Assembly: GCF_000346465.2 (NCBI RefSeq)
Contig: NC_034010.1
Location: 29,490,787-29,554,786, forward strand
Source of the DNA: Prunus persica
Lineage: Eukaryota; Streptophyta; Magnoliopsida; Rosales; Rosaceae
Length of the DNA stretch: 64,000 nucleotides
Direction: 5' to 3'
This document shows positions 25,961 to 40,163 of the stretch, piece by piece. The notes beneath the pieces are model-generated. The model did no database searches and was not told where the DNA came from. It worked only from the letters and a program-made list of their open reading frames with translations. Both the position numbers and the translations under genes were made by a program. How positions within the stretch are numbered: position 1 is the first letter of the stretch; every line of letters begins with the position of its first letter.

Positions 25961-27616
25961 AGTCCTGTAGAGCTGAGAAGTTAGAAAAGATGAGCAAAAT
26001 GTCGGGGGTTTATCGGGTTCAAGATGAACAAAACGCTGCGTTTGGAGGTTTGGAAGTAAAATAAAGACTGTGCTGGTAATTCTGTCACGTGCTTGATCCC
26101 TAATTTTAACGAATTGGGTTTGGTATTAGAATGACACAACTACCCTTAGTAGTTGGGGAAAACTACAGAAATTGGATTGTTGAGGTTTACTCGCAACTTC
26201 GCAAGGCATATTGGTATATTCGAGTGGTATATCTGCCATGCTCTATAACTCTCAGTGCTTATCAGAGTTGAGAAGATGGTATCTTTTCCAGTACAACAAA
26301 GCGTCTCCCTCGCCATCCAAACCTTTCTTTCTTTCTTTTATTTTGGTTACCTTCTCAACAAAGCAAAGAGCACATACAACGCTCTGATATATCTCTCAGA
26401 CACATGCAAGTGCCAGGCACGTATTCTCTCTCTATCTCTTATATATAAACTTGCTTCTTTTTTTCTTATAGTTTATATGTTTGAGAATTGGCCATGAAAT
26501 TCTGTCGTGCGGCCTATACATACAAATTTGCACACTCTGCTTTCCTTAAAATTTACTGTTTCTTTATGAACATAAGTACATACGACATGTCTTAAAATGA
26601 TATTCACTTTGATGCTCTGCTTTCTTTTGAACAAAGGCATGTCTGATAAACATAAGAATTTACTAGGCATGCATGATATCTGTTCCTTGTCTCAATGCAT
26701 ATGTTTGTTTGAGGTAAACTAGTGATGCTGCTAATTGGCTGTATAAAGTTTGATATCTTAATCCATATCATCAGTCCTGATCTCTTGGACCACAGGAGTC
26801 CAAGAGATTGTGACACTCACCGTTGGATATTAATCAAATGGTTCAAAAAAGTTGCTTAAAAGGAGTTCAAGATTGAGTGAACCGTTGAATTTACATCCAA
26901 CGGTGAGTGACCACAAATCTCTTGGACTCCTGTGGTCCAAGAGATCGGGACTGTCCATATCATATGCAAAGATCTTGAGTTTCGACTCGAGGTTCGACAC
27001 CCAAAATTTTGCTCAATTCAAAGTCTTCAGAGGTGGGATGAATGTAGTTGAAATTTAAAAAATTGAAAATATATATAGATGTAAAATATGAACCTTTTTG
27101 CAGGGAAAGTTGATATATGATATCAGAAAGATGGATACAAATAGAAAACCCCTTATTATTTTTCCCTCTCATTCTGGAGGCTTAATCTGTAAAAGGTGTC
27201 ATTTGTAAGGACTCGTTGTGGTAAAGTACAAATAATAAATGGATGAATTAGCATCGTATGTTGCAAGTGAACGAGGATTGGGATCCGCCTAAATATCGGC
27301 CCTTGTGATCTCTCTCCATTCCTGCTTCCATCTGCAACATGTCTGTATTGCCTATAAAGGGCCTCATTTTGTAAATAATTCTGGCTTATACTCGTGTTGG
27401 GAACTCTTCACAGCATTTACTTGAGAGCGCCAACCGCTTAAATACATTCGGCAGTGCCAAATTGCCAACAGAATGAAAAGTTGATAAACCCCTGTTGAAA
27501 GAAACAACTATGTCAATTGTTGAGCTTCACTTGGTCTATTAAATGGGCTCTTGAAGGAAAAATACAGTATAATTTACCAGTAAAACATGTGGGTCTAGTG
27601 GCTATCTTGTCTCAGC
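25961..27616. other. Intergenic region upstream of the Pcc1-type gene
   Basis: Contains the promoter of the Pcc1-type gene on its left side and the 3' region of the hydrolase on its right. Apart from the MITE at 26772-26953 no gene or RNA was recognised; short open frames here have no family features. Confidence 0.45.
26772..26953. mobile_element. Short MITE with 10-bp target duplication (Mutator-like)
   Basis: The 182-bp element is almost a complete inverted repeat. Its left end reads CAGTCCTGATCTCTTGGACC and its right end reads CAGTCCCGATCTCTTGGACC on the other strand. The terminal repeats extend about 55 bases each, through CTCACCGTTGGAT. Identical 10-bp flanks TCCATATCAT lie at 26762-26771 and 26954-26963. 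A 9-10-bp duplication fits Mutator-like elements. No coding capacity. Confidence 0.85.
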
Positions 27617-30516
27617 CTATGTGATGGAATGTCCAATTCTAGCTGGTTTTATACTTCTGAAGGTTCTCCTTGCCTTCTCAAATGCCAATGCAAAGAGGCC
27701 AAAGAGGTATAAGAGGCAAAGATGTAGCTTTTCGAACATATTGCACATGAAAGATACACAGTTCCCTTCATCAGTTCTTTTTCCGATTAGTGACATTCTT
27801 GTAGCCATCCACCCTGTAAACGATAGCATATATTAGCACAAATTCACAAAATACAGCAGGCATGCTGTCCATTAGTTCATGCTATCATACAGAATAGCGA
27901 GAGAACAGTTCCTTTTAAGTTAAATTGCTTACCCAAACTTTTTTCAGGCAAATTTGTCCAATCATGTGGCTCTGTCTTTGCTTCTGATGCCTTGATCAAC
28001 TCAATAAGAGCTTTGTTGACCTGATATGTGAAATAAATTAAAGTTGCCAATCATTTCCACTGTCAAGCATAAATGAATCATATCACTGATTACAATATAA
28101 TCTTGTAAATAATGACCTACTTTGTTATTCAAATCTACCAGAAGAAAAACATACCTCTTCCGTCCTCTCATGACTCACTAGATGCCCTCCAGGAAGATCT
28201 ACCATTCTAGCAACAGGGTGCAGCTTCTCTGCCAGTCGCCTTGCATAATATATTTGAGCAATGACATCATGCCTGTAAATTTAATGAATGTCAAGTTGGT
28301 TTTTCGAAGAACTGTGATGCAATGAAATGGAAAATCAAAATTTACAAGTTCCATCTAAAAACTTCATTACAGAGATGAAAGTTTTTATTGAGAGCCGGAA
28401 ATGTACATATGAACCATCGCCTTTTTGTATGCATACAAATTCCAGCCCAACTGATAGTCCTATCTTGAAGAAGAAAAAAGAAATGACATTTGAAATGCAC
28501 TGCATAGTATGTATGACTGCACCTTCCATGAATGACTGAAACAAGAAATCCTGCAGAGCGGATCAATTCTATTTCCATTTGTTTCATCTTATGCGTCCAG
28601 CATGCATTGACTTGACCCTCGAAACCATGGTTAGACTGCATCCCAGTTGCTGATATGCCTTTTACATATTCCTGGAACCAGGTTCTAGATCAGGTCATGG
28701 ATCTTATGCTACAATTATATTAAACCCCGAACCCATTGCCGGCAATAATTAAATATCAAAATAATTCAATAAGAACTTAGTTCCTTTAAATCTGAAAACC
28801 CCAAACTACAGATCCCAAATTAATCCCCCTATTTTACAAAAAAGTTCCTTATAATGATAGCAAACAGATTCCCTAGATGAGTTACTAGAATACTCCTTGT
28901 AACATATTTGCGATTCTCATTCACAGATATGATACCGCTGTTTTTTTCTTTGAATTTTATTGCAAATTTTAAGGGCTTACTTGATATAAAATTGCCCTTC
29001 TCGTGTTGGATCCAACATATTCCTCAAGATATCCCTGCACATTAATAGAGTAATGTGTTAGAGAGCCGCTTTTTCTTTCACTGATTATTGATGCAGAGTT
29101 AACAGACAGCAAAATGATAGAATGCAAAGCAGTTTGGACCTTGGAGTAGTGGGTGTCCAAGTCAACAGCTGCCCTTTGCTCAGGAGTCTTTGCCTTTAAG
29201 AAACGGACAGCAATTGATAATGTGTGTCGGTCAAGCTGCAAAATATTGAACATATCAATGAGAAAAATGTCAACTTCAACTGCAAACTGAAATACTGTTT
29301 CAACTTCATGGGTAGTGAGCATAATTAACTCTCTTTTCAAGGAGAATGCTTGGTAAAAGAAAATTTTAATGCAGCAATGACAAGATATGTACAAACCCTT
29401 GGTAAACATTCAAAACCTCCTCCAGTCACATTAAGCAAAGCCAATGACAAAATTCTATCAGGCACCATTGCTGCTAATTTGCAGGCTATCATAGCTCCTG
29501 TTGTGGTAGTTCAATTCAAGTCAGACTAAAGAACTTGAATTCAAATGAAATGCGAAAACGAAAAAAAAAGTATTGCTACAAAGAAAATTCAGCTCACTGT
29601 TTGTCGTCCAGTAAGTGACTCAGTGCCAAAAGCTAGGATTAACTTAATCATAGACTGTTCAAAAACCTTGCAAGGAACCTCAGAATCATAGACTCACCCA
29701 TGGAATGCCCGAAAACATGGGCTTCTCTCCAGCCTAAATGATCCATCAACGCAATTGCATCCTTTGCCATTGTTTTTGTTCTGCAACAAAACAACCAGAT
29801 ACCATAATTCAACTAAACTCTCTTAAATAAGTAGGCTTGACAGAAGTTTGATTAATGGGAAACTTCAAATACAAAACAAATGTAAATCAGTTTTTTGATC
29901 AAATTCCATAAAAAAGAGAACTGAACTAGCCAATAGGTTTCATAAAGCGCATTGATGAGAAAACCAACCCAGTTCCATACTGAGAAAAAGCAATCTTTTT
30001 TCTTTTTCAAAATTCAATATGGATTTTATAGAGCTAGAACAAAATTGACTTTTTCAAATTAATGAAATAATGAAACTCACGTATATTCGGATTTTTTGGT
30101 GGGCACGGAGCTCCGACCCATACCACGGTTATCGAAGGCACAGACCTCGATGCCACCGCCACTAAAACCAGCCTCATTGTCACAGCCATCGGCGGCCCTC
30201 CTTTCATCATCATCATTGGGCGTAACGGACCCTGTCAGCCCCTGGATTTGTGGGCCCCATGAATCGTGAGTCCCCGCCAAACCTGACAATCCATTGCAAA
30301 TTTATCAACAACCCAGAAAACTCCGACCAAAACTCAGTTCGTAAAATATCAAAAGTAAATATTGTATAAGAAAATATTGAATCTTGATAGGCGACCTATG
30401 ATGAGGAGGACCTTGGTCGGTCCCTGACCGTAGGTTCTATAGAAAATTTTGATTCCATTGTTGAGGTTGGCGTGGCCAGTGGCATTCTGCCGCGACCCGA
30501 CCTCGCCATACGGCAT
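27617..30516 (-). CDS. Alpha/beta hydrolase fold protein
   Basis: Predicted serine hydrolase of unknown substrate. Ten exons in transcript order: 30396-30516, 30081-30282, 29698-29780, 29397-29497, 29140-29235, 28981-29034, 28523-28671, 28155-28272, 27933-28020, 27617-27813; 402 residues. The nucleophile elbow is GHSMGAM, the acid is probably Asp in HGRHDV, and the catalytic His is in GGHLVSHE. The oxyanion-loop area is LAGTHDSWGPQI. The last exon encodes a hydrophobic LCLLYLFGLFALAF followed by basic residues, so a C-terminal membrane anchor is possible. The start MPYGEV matches remembered plant relatives. An in-frame ATG at 30703-30705 would add 63 residues, giving a possible targeting peptide. 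The Arabidopsis counterpart I recall is At5g53050. Confidence 0.85.
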
Positions 30517-31881
30517 CGTCTTGATGATGAACGAACAAGTGAAAAAGGTTTTAGAGAAAGGCTGGGAGGTCAGGCACTCTGCGTTTTGTTCAGATGCCGG
30601 AAACGAACATGAGAATTTGGCTATCCTTTGGGTCTGGGCGTATCCTCTAATATGGTCTAGAAGGTCGGCGGGAATACGTGGCAAAAAATGAGCGGTTGTT
30701 GCCATGTAGCGTAATAGTCCGCTAAGCCGGATGGGGTCAAAGTCAACAAACTCAGCCAATAAAAGTTGGGGAAGACACTAGGAAGCATGTGTATGCTTTT
30801 GTTTATTTATACTTATTTTTTTATTTGGGGTGCGCGGTGGCATTGTTCACATTTTCACATCTACTTGTTAACTAATCTCATATTAAATTGTTACTTTAAG
30901 AACAATTCCTGGGTTCATTGTCACTTTCTTTAGACGAATTTCGTTTTGATGGGTCCTTTTTACCCGTATATCTTGCTAATCAATCATGTAATTAGACCCA
31001 AAAGCAAACAGTAATTAGGGGCATTATTAAATAAATGATGCGAGTCAAACTAGAGACGCCTTTGGTTTTCAAAGCACGTATTCCAGAAGTTTGAATTCCC
31101 TTTGTCAACTCAATGACCTTTACCAATTGGCAACAGTGAAAACTAAACAGTGTTTAGATTAGATGCTAGTAATCTTAATTCTTGTGTATTTTTAATCTAC
31201 ACTTGCATTTTTCATAAAAGCGCCTTATCAAGTGTTGTTGGACTTGTAGGTTTGTTGACAGAAAAACAGAAGTTTGGAACTTCAATCCAATTTTGGAACA
31301 AAGCGAAGGAGGAGTGTTTGGTCTGTGGTTTTGTTTTTCTCTTGGGATAATGAGTGGTTGGAAGGAAAATCGTGGCAGATATAAGGTGGTTGATGATGCT
31401 GCATAGGATGGTCGGTTTAGAGTGATGGTGACAAAGTCGAGCTTCCTTCGTTGTTCCTATCCAACAATAATATCTCACATGGCAAATGTGGTTCTATGAT
31501 TTTGTATTATGTATCATGTGTGCGTCTTGGTTCTTGAACAGGATCCGGGCTTTAGAATCTGCACTAAGCAGCTTTCGTACAATTCTGAAAACCTAGTTTC
31601 AAACCGTAACGTTCACAAGAGGCGACAATCTACAAGTAGAAGGGAACACATGAAATAAAGATTGGTTACATACGCATGATTACATGGTTACATACATGTG
31701 CATAATTAATTACATCTTTTGTACAAAAAAACCAGTTCTGGTATTTACAGGATTAACAAATCTGAACAAGTTGATGCGTACGAAAAAAGTTACTAATCTC
31801 GTGTATCAATCCTATGTAACCCAGCCACATTACGAAGAGCAAATACCATTCAAGCAAGCTACCAACTGACAAGCATCAAGA
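30517..31881. other. Hydrolase promoter or leader and downstream region of the next gene
   Basis: The first 190 bases are open in frame with the hydrolase. The remainder is AT-rich and shows no exon or RNA gene; the right-hand 300 bases should be the 3' untranslated region of the tail-anchored protein gene. Confidence 0.4.
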
Positions 31882-33518
31882 TTAAATAGTTGGAAACAAC
31901 CACCCCATTGTCCATCCAAGGAGCAAACCGGCACCGGCAAGACCCAATCCCAGTGCAAAAGCAACAGCACCCTTGCTAATCTCATACCTTGGTCTGCCAA
32001 TTCTCTTTCCAGCCCTGCGCTGGGCCTTCTTCATGTGCCTGCCTTTGTATGGGGACCATGGAAAGCAAGCTGGAAAGAGCCCGGAAATTGGTTCTTTTTT
32101 ACTATTACGCTGGAGGCAGAAGTTTTCAAGTTGCAGCAATTGGAGCCACTGCTTGTAGGCAAAGAGTTGTGATGCCTGTTTCAAAAACAGAGTGATGATG
32201 TGCTCCTTCTCTGTATAGGCTTGCTGTGCTGCTTCCTCAGCTTTCCTTGCTCGCGTTTGAGAATGACACAAAGCTTCCAACAGCTCAGCTTTACTTCGAT
32301 CATCTTCTGCGTTATTTTGGGTGGCAACCTCATCCTTGCTGATTGTACCGTAATCATTGTTTTGGCTGGAAATGAAACAAATTATATAGCTTGTCAGAAT
32401 TAAACTAAGCATTTAAGAAGAGCGATACAAAGAATATATTGTTCCTTTCATAAAAGAGGGAAAATAATATACAATTTAGATATTGATCCTCAATCCTCGT
32501 GACACTTAGATCATAAAGTTCTTTAATTGGTTTGCAATTTATATGAATGCTCTATGAATACCAAATGATAGTGGGCAACTGAAAAAGCTGTTGTAAAGTA
32601 AAAGATATACAAATACCTTGATGGACTGTCAGACTCATGTGTTGAGTGACCTGAAGTAAAGCTTCCCCATGTATAAGTGTCCATATTGGAGAAACCCAAT
32701 TCAGCCATCTGATCAATTGATGAATTAGGGTCGAAAGCAGAAGGGCCCTTCCTACTATGCTTAATCTGGGGCCGTGGAAGATCACAATTCTCAATATGTT
32801 CAAGTGACTTCTGAGCAACCAAGGAAGCCAACTCATCTTTACCTGCAGAGCGCCACCATGGTTCAGTTTTCTCAGTTCCCACCCACTGGGATTCCAAACC
32901 AGAAGACAGTTTCTTGGGTTCTTCAGAGCTCAAGCAGTTGAAAGAATCCAAGTTCATGAGATGATCATCTGAATACCAAAACTCCCCCGGGTCCCTTTTC
33001 TTAGGCAATTGAGGATCATTACCAGTTTCTGCCTTGAGTTCTTGCATTCCCTTACTCTGGTCATTTTTTGAACAAGTGACAGAAACCTTGCATGGCTGCT
33101 CCACAAATGAATCAACAGTATTTTTTCTATCATTTTGATTTCTAATTACCCCGTTGCACTGATAATAGTCACTAATAATGGCAGGTTTATTAACAAATCC
33201 GGAGTTTAGATCTTCAAGTTCAGCCTCAAGAAGTTTTAGCTGTTCATACGTGAATTCCTTGTGAGGCCCAAAGTTGGGTTCCAGGTTCAACCACCACTTA
33301 GTGTTGGGTGCCAGTTCAGAACTTGGGTTATAAGACATGCAACCTGGTGTGAAGTGATCAATCCCTTCTGGAGCATTCTCAGGTGCACTATCAGATTCTG
33401 CTTTTGATGAAGATGATGACGGAAAGGAAGAAAATCTTGGAGCGATCCTCACGTCTTCTTGCACAAAACGACAGTTTGCTCTACACTGCCATGCAGTTCG
33501 TGCTTCTGCTGCTGCCAT
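31882..33518 (-). CDS. Plant-specific tail-anchored coiled-coil protein (RNase P P38-related)
   Basis: Two exons in transcript order: 32617-33518 and 31882-32365; 461 residues. The N-terminal two thirds is acidic and Ser-rich with conserved-looking islands (GCMSYNPSSELAPNTKWWLN, FTYEQLKLLEAELEDL, KRDPGEFWYSDDHL, EPWWRSAGKDELASLVAQ). The C-terminal exon has a helical, probably coiled-coil stretch (KAELLEALCHSQTRARKAEE), then FLKQASQLFAYKQWLQLLQL, a very basic segment (GRHMKKAQRRAGKRIGR), and a final membrane helix (GAVAFALGLGLAGAGLLLGW) ending FPTI. I recall that Arabidopsis relatives are described as ribonuclease P protein subunit P38-related; the biochemical role is unproven. The end structure suggests a tail-anchored membrane protein. 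Confidence 0.82.
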
Positions 33519-35385
33519 GCCTTATCAATCTGCAGCAGATTTACAAATAACAAAATATTAATCAGTTATAGTTTACAGTTAGGCACAACCGGTAAGGCAT
33601 ATAACCTGAATGCATAATTAGGAATTTGAAAGCTTTTAACCAGAAAAAAGAAATTTGCCCGAAGCAGAGAGAGACTCAAGTACTAACGCGCAATTCCATT
33701 ATGTGGGCAAGAATCCCAAATCTCAACAAAATTAACAGAACTCTGATCCGAGAAAGGCAGGAACATTTAAAATAAGAATGAAGATACAAAATCAGAAGTA
33801 AGACAAAAGTAACAATATACAACCTCACAGAGACGATACAGGGAACAAAGAATTGATGTTATTGATGTAAATTTAAGACTCAACCCAGTAAAACTACAAG
33901 CTCAACCAGAAAAAAACACCTAAACTCACTTGTATTTAATATTTTAACTGGGTCTAAAATCAAATCCAGATTCTACAAGGTGAAAAACAGGGCTCTGTGC
34001 TTCTGCTTCAAGTAATTGATAGAAAATCTCTATAAACGTAAAATATGCGATAGTATGATACGAACACAGAAGCGATAATCAAAATCTATAAATTCCAAGT
34101 CAGTTCATACTCCATCTATAATAGTTGAATATCAAAAATCAAGTTCCACGTTCTACAAACTGACAATTGGGCCCAGACAGCGCTTCAAATAACTGAAATA
34201 CGTCTCAAGATTCCCACAGAACCTTTAAATTTTGAAAAAACTGAAATATTGACACAATTAAAGCAATACCCAACTCAAATCATGCCATGAAATTGAGAAA
34301 TCAAAGAGAAACAAGAAAATATCTCAACCAGTTTCACCATCTTCTCCCAATAGATGCTATAAAAAAAAACAGCTTTTACGGTTGAAAGATTCAATAGCAT
34401 ATAAACAATCACCTCATAACATACATCAAACACTGACTGACCAACAAACAAATATAAGCATATTCCCATTTCAAATAAAAATCATGATTCAAGCATTAAC
34501 ACCCCAACGTATTGAACAGAATCTGTAAAATCTGAAAAGAAAGAGAAAACTACCTTCAAAGGGAGGCGGGTACTCTGGATTTTGCATATGTTTTTGAGAT
34601 CCAAAGACGCAGATACAGACACAGAGACCTCCTTCTTTATTGGCTCCTACATCACCGTTGATTGCTATAATAATGCAAGCGGTGATATCCTGTTTGATTT
34701 GAAGTGTAAAATATCCAAAAGAAAGACCAATTGGAAGTTAACCTTTTTCTGTTTCTATCCGGCAAAGGCTGAAAATCCGAACTTTGGGTGACACTTTTTT
34801 ATGTGCTGAATGAAGTAGTACGTTGTGCTAAAGAGGTTGTACAGCAATGTGGAAAGTGTACCAGGCCTTATTTTTGGTGGGAAAATACACCTTCGTTGCC
34901 ATAATTGGATGTGCAATTGCAATATCGCATCCCACCCATTCGCTTGATAGGGATATATATGTGACACTTGTCAAGTGTCACTTTGAAATGTTTCTTAGCA
35001 AATTGGCAATTTACAAATATGGGGCCAACCAACGCCCACCGAGTTTTTTTCCTTCTCTGAAATAAACATAAACAAAAGATCTCACATCATTCTCCAACTG
35101 TAACTCGTACGTATTTTAGGACGCAAGTTCAAACTTGAACCCACCATATACGACATGTCATTTTAAAATAAGTAGTGTTGTTGTTTACTTTACGTCGTCT
35201 GGCCTGGTGCCTTCCGGTGCTGTCTTCCACTTATTGTCGTAACTCATAATGAAGAACACCGTAATTATTGTCGTTGACTTTAATGAACGATGCACGCCAT
35301 AATTGCCGCAAAACGACATCGTTTGAAATATAAAAATTTGTATTTAAAAAATAATCAAGCGCAGAACAAAACACAAGTATTGCTG
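33519..35385. other. Split leader and promoter of the tail-anchored gene; TPR 3' region
   Basis: A donor-like GTAGTTTTC on the minus strand at about 34552 and the AG acceptor region just above the ATG suggest a 1-kb intron in the leader. Upstream there is a perfect 21-bp inverted repeat at 34961-34981. No coding feature was seen. Confidence 0.4.
34961..34981. promoter_or_regulatory. Perfect 21-bp inverted repeat GTGACACTTG-T-CAAGTGTCAC
   Basis: Two 10-bp arms around a single central base. Each arm contains a CACTTG/CAAGTG E-box core, the type of site bound by bHLH dimers. It lies about 1.4 kb upstream of the tail-anchored protein's ATG, and about 400 bases upstream of its putative leader exon. 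Confidence 0.45.
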
Positions 35386-38483
<3,098 letters not shown>

Positions 38484-40020
38484 TGGAGTAAGAAAAGGAG
38501 TTGCAGAAGAGTGAAAACCGAAAGAAAGCCCAAGCTGCCAAAGCGGTAAAGATAATGAGAATGGCGGTCGGTTATGTGAGTGGGTTAACTCAACGATCCG
38601 GGTTTGGGTCGGGTGACTGGGTCGGTTCAAGCTTTAGCTCTACAAATGTTATTTTATTTGTTATTTACAATTATACCCCGAATTATTTGTTTATTATATG
38701 TCCGTGTATTTGCCAAGAACAGAAATTAGACCTTTCAAATAAAATCTATTCGCGCTCTCCCTTTTTTCCCACTCTTTTCGCTAAAAATGAAAATCCCCAG
38801 ATCCCTTCAGATCTCTATCCCTCGGTGAGATCGAGTAACGATGCTTCGTCGGTGTGTGAGATCATTGAATCAAAGCTGATCTGCTCTCACTTTACAACCC
38901 TAATTGCTAACAAGGAGGCTCGGTCCCGTCGCGAGATCGTGACCGGAACGGCGGCAAGTATGTGGTGGTTCTGAATCCTGATGGCGGCAGCTGAAGATAA
39001 TTTAGGGTTTATTCTTCGATTTCATTTGACTTGTGGGTAATTATTTAGGGTGTTTCGTTGATTTGTACTGACGTTTCTTCAACTCGATGAATTCCGACCC
39101 TTCCAACCCTAGGTTTGAATTCTTTGATTTCCTTTGACTCGAAGGTAATAATGTAGGGTGTATCTTAAATTAGTTTTGACGTCTCCACAAATCGAAGAAT
39201 TCGGACTCTTCCAAGCCTTGGTTTGAATTCTTCGATTTTCATTGACGTGAGGGTAATTATTTTTGGTGTATCTTAGATTAATTTTGACATTTCCTCGTGT
39301 CCTCTTTACATGGCATTTAGGTATGGCTGCTTCATTTCCGCTTCTGAAGCTGCAAGAGATGGTGGCATTCTTATTGGAGCTATGCATAAATCAGGTCTTG
39401 CTTAATTTTCTATTTACTATCACAATTTTAGTGCAGTGAATTTGCTTTGTTGCAGAGACGTCATATTTTTTATTATGCATTTGCTCATGTTCCCTCAAAT
39501 TTACATTTTTTTAGTTTACCTCTATGGCCCCATAGTACTTTTGCAAAATATGTTTGATTCTTAAAAACTTTTCATGCCACGCATGAACTTCTGATTAATG
39601 TTTGTTCCGATATTGAGGAGGAGATTTATTTTTTGTTTGTGGTATAAGGAGTACCGTTATTTTGCTACCTTCTTTTTGTGATGTACTCATGGCCATATTT
39701 TAAATCTCAGCGGTAGTATTTTACTGCCCTGTTCTAGTGTCAATCGTGTGATGGATTGCTGTGGTAGGATATAGCATAGGTTTAACCCCGCATCTTTTTC
39801 AAGCTCAGCTCCATAACCTGTTTGTTCCTTCATATTTGTTAATGAGTGCCAATGTCATGGGATTGCATCAGATATATTTTCAGTAGCATGCACCCCTTAA
39901 TCGTTCTTCCGACTGAACAGTTTGATAGCATGTTTTGCTCAGATTTCTATGCATTTTTTTGGGCAGATGGTTAGTTTTCTTTCAGGTTCCTATGATTATG
40001 TACGCTATCTGGCTCCCCCC
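38484..40020 (+). other. Non-coding stretch; possible divergent transcript start
   Basis: The right side of the TPR promoter changes at about 38760 to CT-rich leader-like sequence. No open frame has family features: the longest, 38501-38974, mixes promoter and repeat sequence. A stretch at 39300-39392 ending CAAATCAG|GT looks exon-like without clear coding. Taken with the fold-back downstream, a plus-strand non-coding RNA is possible but not shown. Confidence 0.3.
39004..39297. repeat. Three imperfect tandem copies of a 107-108-bp unit
   Basis: Units begin at about 39004, 39111 and 39219. Shared phrases in order are GGTTTgaATTCTTcGATTT, TTGAC..GaGGGTAATtATT, GGTGTatCTTaGATTa and TTTTGACgTtTC. 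The third unit is cut short near 39297. Confidence 0.8.
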
Positions 40021-40163
40021 CCCTCCCCGCTGCTTTCAGGTAATCACTCCTTCACTATGTCAGGAGACCATGGTAACATCATGATCTGCAGCCAATCTCT
40101 GGTAGATGGCTACTGGTGCTCCTGACATGGTGGAGAAGCGATTACCTGAAGCAAAGAGGAGGG
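40021..40163 (+). ncRNA. Long imperfect fold-back, candidate miRNA precursor
   Basis: The arm at 40033-40066 (containing CAGGTAATC and ATGTCAGGAG) pairs with 40118-40150 (CTCCTGACAT and GATTACCTG). In about 33 paired positions there are roughly 28 Watson-Crick pairs, two G-U type pairs, a few mismatches and one bulge. Pairing continues outward through the CCTCC...TGCTT sequence against its partner in AGCAAAGAGGAGG. The loop of about 50 bases is itself partly pairable. Length, bulge pattern and loop size suit a plant MIR gene. I do not recognise a known mature miRNA in either arm. A degraded MITE or inverted duplication is the main alternative. Confidence 0.4.

Noticed and set aside
28335..28641. 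Separate small genes between hydrolase exons
   Set aside because: The coding part is hydrolase exon 28523-28671 in its own frame; the rest is intron.
38501..38974. Plus-strand 157-codon open frame
   Set aside because: It covers the antisense of the TPR first exon and its promoter, has no domain or codon signal, and is better explained as chance.
40111..40163. miR164 in the fold-back because of TGGAGAAGC
   Set aside because: Only nine bases agree; the following bases differ from the miR164 sequence I recall, so the likeness is chance.
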